Source of the DNA: JARROD01 sp037384225
GTDB taxonomy: Bacteria > Pseudomonadota > Gammaproteobacteria > Pseudomonadales > Cellvibrionaceae
Reading direction: 5' to 3'
Assembly (NCBI GenBank): GCA_037384225.1
Contig: JARROD010000199.1
Span: 1 to 7,135 of the forward strand
DNA length: 7,135 nt
In this document: in pieces, positions 1 to 6,941 of the stretch
How positions within the stretch are numbered: position 1 is the first letter of the stretch
Layout of the letters: each line of letters starts with the position of its first letter
Translations under genes and position numbers: made by a program
The notes under the pieces: generated by a model
Seen by the model: the letters and a program-made list of their open reading frames with translations, nothing else
Database searches by the model: none
Told to the model about the DNA's origin: nothing

Positions 1-35
1 TCCACAATAGCTATTTTTTATCACCACCATTAACG

Positions 36-45
36 AATAATTATT
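36..45. repeat. Short AT palindrome upstream of the TetR gene
   Basis: AATAATTATT is a perfect 10-bp palindrome 46 bases before the regulator's start codon. TetR proteins often bind dyads in their own promoter, so this could be part of an operator. It is short, pure A/T and could be chance. In the rest of positions 1-90 I found no convincing sigma70 promoter; the best is TTGAGA (45-50) with a weak TACCCT (67-72) 16 bases later. Confidence 0.2.
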
Positions 46-78
46 TGAGACACAAAATAAATTCAGTACCCTGTGTCC

Positions 79-82
79 GGAG
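79..82 (+). promoter_or_regulatory. Ribosome binding site deciding the TetR start
   Basis: GGAG stands 8 bases before ATG at 91. A GTG at 73 is in the same frame but lies upstream of this site and has no comparable purine stretch, so ATG 91 is preferred. Confidence 0.6.
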
Positions 83-90
83 ATTCCACA

Positions 91-777
91 ATGAATCAGC
101 AGGTCACTCTCGTGAAAGACGCTTTTAAAACTCCAGATGTTAAACCCCTTGTTGCAAGAATGGTTAACAATGGCTCTATAACCGATCCGGACTGTGCCAA
201 AGGCAAGCTGCTAAACTGCGCTGCTCATTTATTTAAAACCAAAGGTTTTACGCGCACAACAGTTCGTGATATTGCCCGCGATGTAGGTATACTTTCCGGC
301 AGTATTTTTCACCACTTCCCCAACAAAGAGTCCATTCTTTGCGGAGCGATACAAGAAGCGTTGTTAATCGCCACCGAAAAAATGAAAACCTCTCTAGAAC
401 TAGCTTCCACTCCCAAGGAACGACTGCTGGCCTTGATCCAATGTGAATTAGAAGCCATCCACGGCCTCACGGGAGAAGGATTCTCTCTGATGGTGAACGA
501 ATGGCGCAGTCTTAGCAGCGAGAGTCAGGCAGAGTTGCTGACACTAAAGGACGAGTACGAAAAACTTTGGATGGATACTCTGATTGAAGCCCGAGAAGTG
601 AATCTAATTGCAGTGGAGAGTTTTTTAGTGCGACGTTTTTTGATCGGCGCTCTGTCCTATACATACAATTGGTTTAATTTCGATTGCGGCATGACTTTGG
701 AAAACCTAGCCACCGATACCTTTAAGATGATCACCCAAGACAGTTTATCTAACATGAACGGGGCACAGCGGCAGTAA
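91..777 (+). CDS. TetR/AcrR family transcriptional regulator
   Basis: A 228-residue DNA-binding repressor of the TetR family. After an unusually long N-terminal extension of about 35 residues comes the typical three-helix DNA-binding domain (about 36-82). The helix-turn-helix reads TTVRDIARDVGILSGSIFHHF and ends in the family hallmark FPNKESIL. The all-helical C-terminal part (about 90-220) should bind a small ligand. Its stretch RRFLIGALSYTYNWF, followed by LENLATDTF, resembles the C-terminal domain of KstR2-type regulators (acyl-CoA or steroid-catabolite sensors); that is a resemblance from memory, not an assignment. The gene is convergent to the cytochrome operon and ends 22 bases from it, so it does not share a promoter with it. 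Its targets may be itself, genes to the left of the window, or the operon. Fold confidence is high; ligand and targets are unknown. Confidence 0.93.
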   Translation: MNQQVTLVKDAFKTPDVKPLVARMVNNGSITDPDCAKGKLLNCAAHLFKTKGFTRTTVRDIARDVGILSGSIFHHFPNKESILCGAIQEALLIATEKMKTSLELASTPKERLLALIQCELEAIHGLTGEGFSLMVNEWRSLSSESQAELLTLKDEYEKLWMDTLIEAREVNLIAVESFLVRRFLIGALSYTYNWFNFDCGMTLENLATDTFKMITQDSLSNMNGAQRQ

Positions 778-799
778 GGAACGTGCACGATAAATCAAT

Positions 800-2407
800 T
801 CAAGCTATCGGAGCGAACGCCGTCATTTTATCCAGGTCGCTACCCAGACTGTGTGAAAACAAACTGCTAAATTTGCCCTGCCGGCCGTGCAGCGCCATGT
901 AGTTGAGAATCACTGTATCCACCAGAGCGGTGACACTGTTGGCAGCGGGCGATGAGGATGTATTGACATTACCGTCGGCGGTAAAACGGCCCAGCTGCTG
1001 TTGACTTTCGCTGAGCAACTGGGGTTGCCCCGCTGGGTTGTAAACCAGGAAAAACGCAGCGGCGGTCTGTTGATTGTCCCCTGTCCATACACCCTTGCCT
1101 CCCCCATCGATAGAATCATCCGTCATACCGTTGCTGAATACGGATCCGTCACTGAAGACGTAGAGCATTATTGGCGTTCCCAGATTGGCGGCGTATTGCA
1201 GACAGGCGCCGATACAGCGTCCGGCGCGTTCATCGCGCAACTCTCCGGTGGCGCGGTCTCCAGTGTGGTAATCGTAACCGCCCATGGTAATCGTGCCGGC
1301 CCCTGCGAGCCCGGAGCCCACCAACTTAAGAATAGAAGCTGTTTTGGCAAATTCCCTGTCGTCCATATCAGCCAGAGAAAAAGGCGCACTGGCATTATCA
1401 TCACTGACCAGGAGCGAATCACCTCTCGGGTCAAGGGCATCCGAACTGCTGTACTTATTGGTCAGATAAGCGCTTTCAACATAACCGCAGCGCAGAAGGT
1501 CTTCACGAATCACCGCATCCTTGCTGCGGCCACTGTCCTTATACGGAGCTGTCAAACCCGTATCGACGGTACCGATGCGCGAGTGGGAAATTTTGGCAAT
1601 TGCCTCCATCACCTTCACCCTATCGTTCTGTTGCGGAAAGAAAGTCGCCAGATCGCCCACATCCACCAACCCCGTAACATCGGAAATGCGATCAATTTTT
1701 GTCGGCCGCACTTCGTTGTTGATCATTGACATGGGCGCCATGGAATTCCCCCCCGAATCGCTGTTACGAGAACCGATCAACGCCATAAGTTCACCGTTGG
1801 CTCCGGCGATATTAATGCCGTACATGGGATTATGGGGATTGTTTCCGGTATCGTTTTCGGAGCGCGCCGGGATCACGGCGCCGTTGATCAGGGCGCGGTT
1901 GCCGGCGCTGACTCGTTCCAGAATACCCCGCAGCATGGCGCTTTCGGAGTGAAAGGCCAACCCCAGTTCACGATTAATAAAATCGTTGCTGGCTGAATTG
2001 GCATTGGCGAGTGGCGGAAGCATATCCCCCGGTACTCCCAGCTTGCTATAGCCGGCAGTACTTAGAAAATCCAGCTGTCCATCCAACCCCACCAATACGT
2101 TGGAACCGGCGATATTGGCACCGCCGGCCAGGTCGAAGCAGATAAAGGGAATATTACCGGTGGCACCGCTGCCGATACCGCACCGGGTTACTTCATTTTT
2201 AATGGCGTCGGACAAATAGTCGTTCCCCTGAGCCCAGGCCCGGGACAGATAGGGATTGGCAAACAGACCCAGCAGCGAGCTGCCGAAAACCGACCCCATA
2301 CCTGCTTTAAAACCCTGGGCAATAAATTCACGGCGGGTTCGCGGACGACGGTGATCCGGGTGCTTGAGCGGCTGGTCCGGATTAAACAAGTTGCGACGCT
2401 TTGCCAT
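800..2407 (-). CDS. Tat-exported DUF1501-like protein
   Basis: About 535 residues, third gene of the operon. It starts with a twin-arginine signal: TRREFIAQGF at residues 24-33, a hydrophobic stretch to about 50, and a likely cleavage site AWA|Q near residue 59. It should therefore be exported folded to the periplasm. The mature part resembles DUF1501 proteins of the alkaline-phosphatase-like clan: an early FICFDLAGGANIAGSN segment (about 88-102), then GGYDYHTGD (about 376-384) followed by an ERAGRCIGACLQYA helix, and YVFSDGSVFSNG (about 416-427), matching the family order GGWDTH then SEFGR. The SEFGR site is changed to SDGSV, so this is a divergent branch. The C-terminal VILNYMALHG and FAPI segments look like a conserved tail. 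Catalytic activity cannot be stated. AGGA at 2414-2417 is 6 bases before ATG 2407 but directly abuts ATG 2413, hence the chosen start. Forty-eight bases separate it from the upstream gene. Confidence 0.85.
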   Translation of the reverse strand: MAKRRNLFNPDQPLKHPDHRRPRTRREFIAQGFKAGMGSVFGSSLLGLFANPYLSRAWAQGNDYLSDAIKNEVTRCGIGSGATGNIPFICFDLAGGANIAGSNVLVGLDGQLDFLSTAGYSKLGVPGDMLPPLANANSASNDFINRELGLAFHSESAMLRGILERVSAGNRALINGAVIPARSENDTGNNPHNPMYGINIAGANGELMALIGSRNSDSGGNSMAPMSMINNEVRPTKIDRISDVTGLVDVGDLATFFPQQNDRVKVMEAIAKISHSRIGTVDTGLTAPYKDSGRSKDAVIREDLLRCGYVESAYLTNKYSSSDALDPRGDSLLVSDDNASAPFSLADMDDREFAKTASILKLVGSGLAGAGTITMGGYDYHTGDRATGELRDERAGRCIGACLQYAANLGTPIMLYVFSDGSVFSNGMTDDSIDGGGKGVWTGDNQQTAAAFFLVYNPAGQPQLLSESQQQLGRFTADGNVNTSSSPAANSVTALVDTVILNYMALHGRQGKFSSLFSHSLGSDLDKMTAFAPIA

Positions 2408-2413
2408 ATTCAT

Positions 2414-2417
2414 TCCT
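2414..2417 (-). promoter_or_regulatory. Ribosome binding site of the DUF1501-like gene
   Basis: AGGA on the minus strand. It touches the first possible ATG (2413) but sits 6 bases before the second in-frame ATG (2407), which moves the preferred start two codons downstream. Confidence 0.55.
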
Positions 2418-2455
2418 GTCTGTTAACTTTTTCAATTTTTTTCTGGCTCAGGATT

Positions 2456-5032
2456 TTATTGCAGCAGCATCACGGCGCTGCTCAAAGCCGTACTACAGGC
2501 AGCTTTAACGATTGTCTGAGTGCGGCTGGAATCGGTTCCACAGGTACTGCAATCCCTCAGCTGTACAATGAGGGAATCCAATTCACTTCGGGTAACGGCG
2601 GAGAGACTCTGGGGACCTGTCAATGTCGAGCCGGGGGGCAGGTCTGCGCCGGCGACGTCCGGCAGATAGTCGGTCAGCAGCCTCATCAGCAGAGGATCGA
2701 TAATATAATCCCGCCCGGCCTGAGTACTAAACGCCATACTGACATCAGCACTGAAATTGAAATCCGGAAATACCTGCGCCCGCAACGCACTGTCATCCAC
2801 CAGTTCCCCGCAGTAACTGGCCGCCAGCTGCACAATCCCCATCTGGTGCGAGGAAAGGAAACCATCGACATTGGGTACCGAAGGCATCTGTTGCTTGACG
2901 GTTGCGAACACTTGCTGAACATTCGCGTTGGCGCGAGTAACCCCGGTAAGCTTGGCAAAGGTCGCATCGATTTCTTCAAATGTCCGCAGCCCAAGCCGCG
3001 ACTGTTTGGCGAAATCCACAGGTTCGTTGGGTACAGGTGCGGCACTCAGGGGACGATTGTAGCTGCGGGTGCCGAACTGATCGAAGGTAAGGAAGAACTC
3101 GTCCTGCTCCGGCCCCTGTTCCACCGCCATCACCGCCCCCAACCGGGACAGACGTTGGCGCTGCTCGGCGGCATAGTCGGCGCTGTTGACTGTAACATCA
3201 ATATTGGCAAATGCCTGTCCCACGGGCGCTTCGCGACCGTTGACACCGATGCGAATTCCGCGAATAGGGATACTGCCCGGGTCGGCATCCGGGTCGAGAA
3301 TCTGAAAAAAGGGCTCGCTAAACAAGTAGCTGGAGATATCGTAGACCTGCACCTGAAACACAACGTAGGCGTCGCTGATGCCGTCGAGCAGATGCGATAC
3401 GCTGAACATCAAAAAGAATTTTTCCCCAACCCCGGCTTCATAGTTGTCTTGGATCTGGTCGTCCGTCATTATCCGATTGTAAATCGCCAGCAGCCGCACC
3501 GTTCCTTCCCAAAGATAATCGTTGGACACTTCGCTGCCCAATACAAGAGCATAGCTGTCATCCCAGTCCGCCAGATTGCCGCCGCCGGCGACGTCCAAAT
3601 CTCCTGTGAACTCACCGTTTACGTAAATACGCCGGCCATTGAGCGGATCGAATGTCGCCACCACATGCTGTAGCGTTGCCTGCAAAACTTCAGCATCGTC
3701 ATCGGTGGAAAGCGCCGGCGTGCCGTTGCCGTCGGTAGCAGAACTGCGATTGAGGAAATCGTAATTGTACATGCTTTGGCCGAGGGTGAAGTTGCGAATA
3801 TCGTCGCCGCCGGAATAGGCAATGATCCGTGCCGGACCTTCCTGGGTAACGTTTCCAGGCACGACCCAGGCTTCGAGACTGTACTCCCCCGTGGCTGAAA
3901 TCAGATCGTAAAGCTTGCGGCTGGCGGTTGTAGATGCCTGCGCCTTGCCACCGCTCAGCCGCAGGCCAAATGACGACAGTTTCTCCACCTCGCCGCTGAG
4001 ATTTAAATTTAGCGCCGGGTCGACACCGCTGGTATCGAATGCCGTCGTGCTCACCGCTTTATCCTTGAATTCATACAATGCAATTGCATTGGTGTCGTTT
4101 CGCCCGCCACTGCTGGCCAACACGCCGTCTCCGGCCAAGTTTACCGCCTTGCTCACCACCAGTGTGTCTGTGTCGACAGCGGTGGTTTCAATGCTGTCGG
4201 CAAAGGTCTGAATCAGATTCTGAACCGTCGCCGCGTTAGTCGCACAGGTTTCTCCGATCGCGGCATTTTCCCAGCAATTGTGGAATTCATTTTTTAATCG
4301 GATGACAAAGCGCGAGTTTGCTGGGTTGTTCAAATCCATTTTGCTTTTGGCATTTTCATAGGCGGTGGCGATATCGCTGCTGGAAAAATACGGCTGCTGC
4401 TGCATGCGCTCGCCGTCTTCGGCGTGGCAGACCAGGCAGTTGGCACGATCCGGGTCTCGAAACAGATTCCACAGCGGAGTAAAACCGGCGGCGCTGTCGG
4501 GAAAAAACTTGGTTTCCCCCGGGTCGCGAATTTGATCGCCAGCCAGCGGCTGAAGCACAATCACGTTGCTTGCGCCACCCGCCACATTAGCCCATGCTTC
4601 GATATAGTTAGTGATGATCTCGGCGCACACCGAGGCGCTGCTCTCCCAGCAATTGTGGCCACCGCCAACTTTTTCCACCATGCGGGAACTGGAGGGCACG
4701 GTTAAATCGACAATACTATTGGCCGCGACATAAGCCAGGTTGATATCGTCGTCGCGGACAAAGGCCGGTGCCTGCCCGCCGCTGCCATGGCAGCCGCCAC
4801 AGCGGTTTTCCCCCGCCAGATTGTTCCAGACATTGATTTTAAAATTCTTGACGTCTTCGGTATCCTCCGCCGGTCCTTTGTACACGACACCACCGGTGGC
4901 GGGTGGTTCGGTCAAATCCGGGTTGGACGCATTGTCCGAATTGCTGCCGGAGCTGCAACCGGTAAATCCGGAAGTCATGCTGACGGCAAGCGCAACAATG
5001 CATAGCAGTTTTATGGTTCGCGCCCCCACCAT
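2456..5032 (-). CDS. Di-heme cytochrome c lipoprotein with LamG-like jellyroll domain
   Basis: An 858-residue envelope protein, second gene of the operon. A short signal peptide ends in FTGC (residues 23-26); Cys26 should be lipidated, and Ser at +2 favours the outer membrane. Two c-type heme modules follow. Module 1 has CGGCH (78-82), HNCWE (126-130) and Cys136; module 2 has CLVCH (199-203), HNCWE (251-255) and Cys263. They look like an internal duplication. Residues about 315-535 form a LamG/concanavalin-like jellyroll (YSLEAWVVPG, HVVATFDPLNGRRIYVNGE, LAIYNRIMTDDQI), a fold that often binds carbohydrate or protein. The remaining 320 residues match nothing I can name; they contain SSHQMGIVQLAASYCGEL (728-745) and end with a CSTCG motif (828-832) that lacks the heme-binding His. 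The start is fixed by a GGGAG site 6 bases upstream. Role inferred: electron transfer coupled to substrate binding at the cell envelope. Confidence 0.88.
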   Translation of the reverse strand: MVGARTIKLLCIVALAVSMTSGFTGCSSGSNSDNASNPDLTEPPATGGVVYKGPAEDTEDVKNFKINVWNNLAGENRCGGCHGSGGQAPAFVRDDDINLAYVAANSIVDLTVPSSSRMVEKVGGGHNCWESSASVCAEIITNYIEAWANVAGGASNVIVLQPLAGDQIRDPGETKFFPDSAAGFTPLWNLFRDPDRANCLVCHAEDGERMQQQPYFSSSDIATAYENAKSKMDLNNPANSRFVIRLKNEFHNCWENAAIGETCATNAATVQNLIQTFADSIETTAVDTDTLVVSKAVNLAGDGVLASSGGRNDTNAIALYEFKDKAVSTTAFDTSGVDPALNLNLSGEVEKLSSFGLRLSGGKAQASTTASRKLYDLISATGEYSLEAWVVPGNVTQEGPARIIAYSGGDDIRNFTLGQSMYNYDFLNRSSATDGNGTPALSTDDDAEVLQATLQHVVATFDPLNGRRIYVNGEFTGDLDVAGGGNLADWDDSYALVLGSEVSNDYLWEGTVRLLAIYNRIMTDDQIQDNYEAGVGEKFFLMFSVSHLLDGISDAYVVFQVQVYDISSYLFSEPFFQILDPDADPGSIPIRGIRIGVNGREAPVGQAFANIDVTVNSADYAAEQRQRLSRLGAVMAVEQGPEQDEFFLTFDQFGTRSYNRPLSAAPVPNEPVDFAKQSRLGLRTFEEIDATFAKLTGVTRANANVQQVFATVKQQMPSVPNVDGFLSSHQMGIVQLAASYCGELVDDSALRAQVFPDFNFSADVSMAFSTQAGRDYIIDPLLMRLLTDYLPDVAGADLPPGSTLTGPQSLSAVTRSELDSLIVQLRDCSTCGTDSSRTQTIVKAACSTALSSAVMLLQ

Positions 5033-5033
5033 C

Positions 5034-6317
5034 TTATTCTCCCATGCAATAGTCGGCGGATTCGGCGAACACCCGCTTGAGTTTGAAATTGTGACTTCGA
5101 AAGCTGGCGGTCATGGCCTCAATCTGGTCACGGTCGGCCTGGTCTTCCGGCTCCCGCAGGCACACAGCGCGAAATGCTTTCGTCACCTGACATTGAGCGA
5201 AGGCTTCGCTGCCGGCCAGCTCGCGGCCCATGCTGGCGGCGCCGTTGCCGTAGCCCGGCAGGCCGTCGCCGCTCCAGTCCCAGCCCAGGAGCTGGTTGGG
5301 CCCCTGGCGCCAATAGTTATCCCAGCGATCGTTTTCAGTAATATAACCGTAGGGAAAATTCGCGGCGTTAATCAGGTATTTGGGCTGTACCAGCCCGGGA
5401 GTGTATTCGATGCTGCCATTATCGGTATCCGGGTCATCATCGGGGTCGATAAAATTGTAGTAGGCAAATGCCTGTGCCAGCGGATCCATGCCACTGTGGC
5501 AACCGATGCAGTTATTCAAAAAAACACTGGAATCGCCGCCGGGACTGCGACTGACGTCCTGGCGAATACGGTCGGGAATACGGCTGGTATCATGCACCTG
5601 TTCGAGGTCATTACACAGATGGTTGAGCATGGTAAAACGGAAATTGGCGCGGTTGGTTCCGGCGATAAAAAAAGCCCTGGCAGCGGCACGGGAGGTGAGC
5701 ACGCCGGCGACCGCGCCCGCGGGCAGCCCTGTGACGGACGACTGGATGCGGCTGACTAAGTCCGTTTTAAAGTCTTTCCCCTCGCTCTCAAATTGTTCGT
5801 AGTGAGTATTGTCGCTGTTGGAATAGGCCGGCAGACCAATGCCATCCCGGCCGACATAAATAACATCGCCGTATAACACCGTACGAAAGTCCACTTCGTC
5901 GCGCACCAGCCCGATCACGGTCGCGGTATAGTCGTTGAGCGGTGCGAAAACGGTCTGATCGCGGTTGGTCCAGGGGGTGGCGAGATTTTTAAGCGTTACG
6001 CTGTAGAAATAATCATTGTCGGCAGCGTCGATCGCCATCAGCGCCGCGCTTACCCCATGACCATCACCGGCGTTGATATTGGGGTCGCCACCGTTGCTGG
6101 CTTGCATGGAGTCAACCATTTCATTGAGCGCCTCTTCACTTGGCAGAACGCCCGTCAGGCGGTCGTAAATACGCCTGGCCTGTTCGTTGATATCCGCCTG
6201 GGCACCGGGCGCGAAGGCAAGCACACCAACGACACAACAACCGATGGACAACAGGCGTTTTCGCCATGGCTCGCCACACCCGCTGCCAGAGGTCTTTATG
6301 GGATTAAATAACTTCAT
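5034..6317 (-). CDS. Secreted mono-heme cytochrome-like protein with DUF1588/DUF1585-like features
   Basis: About 427 residues, first gene of the operon. A Sec signal peptide has a long basic n-region (WRKR at 18-21), a hydrophobic core LLSIGCCVVGVLAF and a likely cut at AQA|D after residue 41. The central part contains LTSRAAARAFF, then RIRQDVSRSPGGDSSVFLNN and one heme-c site CIGCH (270-274) followed by GMDPLAQAFAYYNF. This matches the DUF1588 pattern of CxxCH, then DP, then an aromatic residue before N/D. The C-terminal region (about 363-427; GRELAGSEAFAQC, SHNFKLKRVFAESADYC) resembles DUF1585. The DUF1587 and DUF1592 parts typical of planctomycete relatives are absent or unrecognisable, so it is a short form. 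ATG 6317 is chosen because it gives a normal signal peptide. A TTG at 6362 would add 15 residues and has a better-placed AGGG. The heme probably exchanges electrons with the adjacent di-heme lipoprotein; the substrate is unknown. Confidence 0.85.
   Translation of the reverse strand: MKLFNPIKTSGSGCGEPWRKRLLSIGCCVVGVLAFAPGAQADINEQARRIYDRLTGVLPSEEALNEMVDSMQASNGGDPNINAGDGHGVSAALMAIDAADNDYFYSVTLKNLATPWTNRDQTVFAPLNDYTATVIGLVRDEVDFRTVLYGDVIYVGRDGIGLPAYSNSDNTHYEQFESEGKDFKTDLVSRIQSSVTGLPAGAVAGVLTSRAAARAFFIAGTNRANFRFTMLNHLCNDLEQVHDTSRIPDRIRQDVSRSPGGDSSVFLNNCIGCHSGMDPLAQAFAYYNFIDPDDDPDTDNGSIEYTPGLVQPKYLINAANFPYGYITENDRWDNYWRQGPNQLLGWDWSGDGLPGYGNGAASMGRELAGSEAFAQCQVTKAFRAVCLREPEDQADRDQIEAMTASFRSHNFKLKRVFAESADYCMGE
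5039..5043 (-). promoter_or_regulatory. Ribosome binding site inside the end of the upstream gene
   Basis: GGGAG on the minus strand lies in the last codons of the mono-heme gene, 6 bases before the ATG at 5032. The upstream stop codon (5036-5034) and this start are separated by one base, which favours translational coupling of the two products. Confidence 0.7.
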
Positions 6318-6333
6318 GACAATTACGACCGCT

Positions 6334-6362
6334 CCATATCGCCAGAGCCCGCAGCCGGTCAA
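6334..6362 (-). promoter_or_regulatory. Weak candidate promoter of the cytochrome operon
   Basis: On the minus strand TTGACC (6362-6357) matches five of six -35 bases. Seventeen bases later comes ATATGG (6339-6334), a poor -10. Transcripts would begin very near ATG 6317, leaving a very short leader. A start site further upstream, inside or beyond the palindromic element, is equally possible. Confidence 0.2.
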
Positions 6363-6368
6363 TGCTAA

Positions 6369-6554
6369 CCCTATCGTTGCATAAATTCGGCCCAGGACCG
6401 CTTCGCTCCTTCTATAGCCCCATTTTCAGGGTCGTGCTCAATTTTTTTCATCCTCACATAGGGTGAGCTATGCTCCGGTTAGAAAAATCTGCGCGCGCCC
6501 CTGAAAATACCGCTCTAAAAGGTCCCGAGCTCGAAAATTTATGCAACAATAGGG
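6369..6554. repeat. 186-bp imperfect palindrome, MITE/REP-like element
   Basis: The two halves are diverged inverted copies. The outer arms are CCCTATCGTTGCATAAATT (6369-6387) and AATTTATGCAACAATAGGG (6536-6554), pairing at 18 of 19 positions. Inner arms ATTTTCAGGG (6422-6431) and CCCTGAAAAT (6499-6508) pair perfectly. Segments between them also align (GCTATAGAAGG against GCTCTAAAAGG, then GGTCC), with about 7 extra bases in the left half. Small dyads fill the centre: CTCAC/GTGAG (6453-6467) and GAGC/GCTC (6465-6475). The layout fits a non-autonomous palindromic element able to fold into a long hairpin in DNA or RNA. No transposase or clear target-site duplication is visible. It lies directly upstream of the operon and may carry its promoter or shape its leader. 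Confidence 0.7.
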
Positions 6555-6656
6555 ATAATGCTGCGGATCTCCTAGTTACTTTTATGAACTTTTCATTAGT
6601 TTCAAAATTTTTTATTACCAATTTACCTTTTACTCATTTCACTCTTATAAAGAATT

Positions 6657-6692
6657 TGGACTTTCTTTTAAATTTAGACTTTCTTTTAATAA
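6657..6692. repeat. Two-copy 18-bp tandem repeat
   Basis: Units TTGGACTTTCTTTTAAAT (6657-6674) and TTAGACTTTCTTTTAATA (6675-6692) lie head to tail. They share an identical 13-base core, GACTTTCTTTTAA. It may be replication slippage in low-complexity DNA. Confidence 0.6.
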
Positions 6693-6732
6693 ATTTTTAA
6701 TAAACCTTTATTGGGCTTTAGCGAATTAAACC

Positions 6733-6774
6733 CCGGTTATCCGACATGTAATTGCCGTTTAATTTTTTAACCGG
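6733..6774. repeat. CCGGTTA/TAACCGG inverted repeat
   Basis: Perfect 7-bp arms at 6733-6739 and 6768-6774 are separated by 28 bases. An alternative nested hairpin uses GCCG (6754-6757) with CGGC (6772-6775). No U-tract follows directly, so it is not called a terminator. Confidence 0.35.
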
Positions 6775-6822
6775 CAGGTTCGCTTCTTTTCTCTTTTTTC
6801 TCTTAGCTTTTCTTTAAATCAG

Positions 6823-6851
6823 GGCTTATTTTTTATTTAAGCCTATTTTTT
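6823..6851 (+). terminator. Possible Rho-independent terminator
   Basis: GGCTTA (6823-6828) pairs with TAAGCC (6838-6843) around a 9-base loop and is followed by TATTTTTT (6844-6851) on the plus strand. The stem is short and only half G/C. No plus-strand gene is seen upstream, so it would end either an unseen small RNA or nothing. Confidence 0.3.
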
Positions 6852-6916
6852 CAAGGCGGTTTGAAAAATGCTCTGAGTTCACAGAATAAAACGATAAACA
6901 GGTCTCATTTTTCAAA
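6847..6916. repeat. Three-part set of competing inverted repeats
   Basis: TTTTTCAA (6847-6854) pairs with TTGAAAAA (6861-6868) over a 6-base loop. The same central arm, extended as TTTGAAAAATG (6860-6870), pairs perfectly over 11 bases with CATTTTTCAAA (6906-6916). The two hairpins exclude each other. All arms are AT-rich, so stability is modest and chance is possible. Confidence 0.4.
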
Positions 6917-6941
6917 AACCAAATCAAGTTAGCCGTATTGT

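Larger units (their letters stand above)
6555..6941. other. AT-rich non-coding stretch
   Basis: No gene is supported here. The stretch is markedly more AT-rich than the operon and includes a polypyrimidine run (about 6777-6815, plus strand). It also holds one tandem repeat and three dyads listed separately. It separates the minus-strand operon from the promoter of a plus-strand gene to the right, so it acts at least as a divergent spacer. It could contain a small RNA ending at the terminator-like hairpin near 6851, but no promoter is clear enough to claim one. Confidence 0.5.

Noticed and set aside
1..92. TCCACAAT repeated at 1-8 and 85-92, flanking the TetR upstream region
   Set aside because: An 8-bp direct repeat in about 90 bases is weak, has no inverted ends between the copies, and overlaps the start codon.
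778..799. Possible bidirectional terminator between the convergent genes
   Set aside because: Only the 6-bp palindrome GTGCAC is present, with no adjoining T-tract on either strand.
1001..1729. 242-codon open frame on the plus strand
   Set aside because: Antisense to the DUF1501-like gene, with no domain or credible start context.
2351..3673. 440-codon open frame on the plus strand
   Set aside because: It lies entirely antisense to the lipoprotein and DUF1501-like genes. Those carry signal peptides, heme motifs and recognisable domains, whereas this frame has no known domain.
4740..5759. 339-codon open frame on the plus strand
   Set aside because: Antisense to two genes with verified CxxCH motifs; its valine- and glycine-rich product is typical of a shadow frame.
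6470..6700. 76-codon plus-strand frame with AGGG 6 bases before its ATG
   Set aside because: Its first part is one arm of the palindrome and its end encodes the 18-bp tandem repeat (NLDFLLNLDFLL), so the frame is explained by repeats. No domain is visible.
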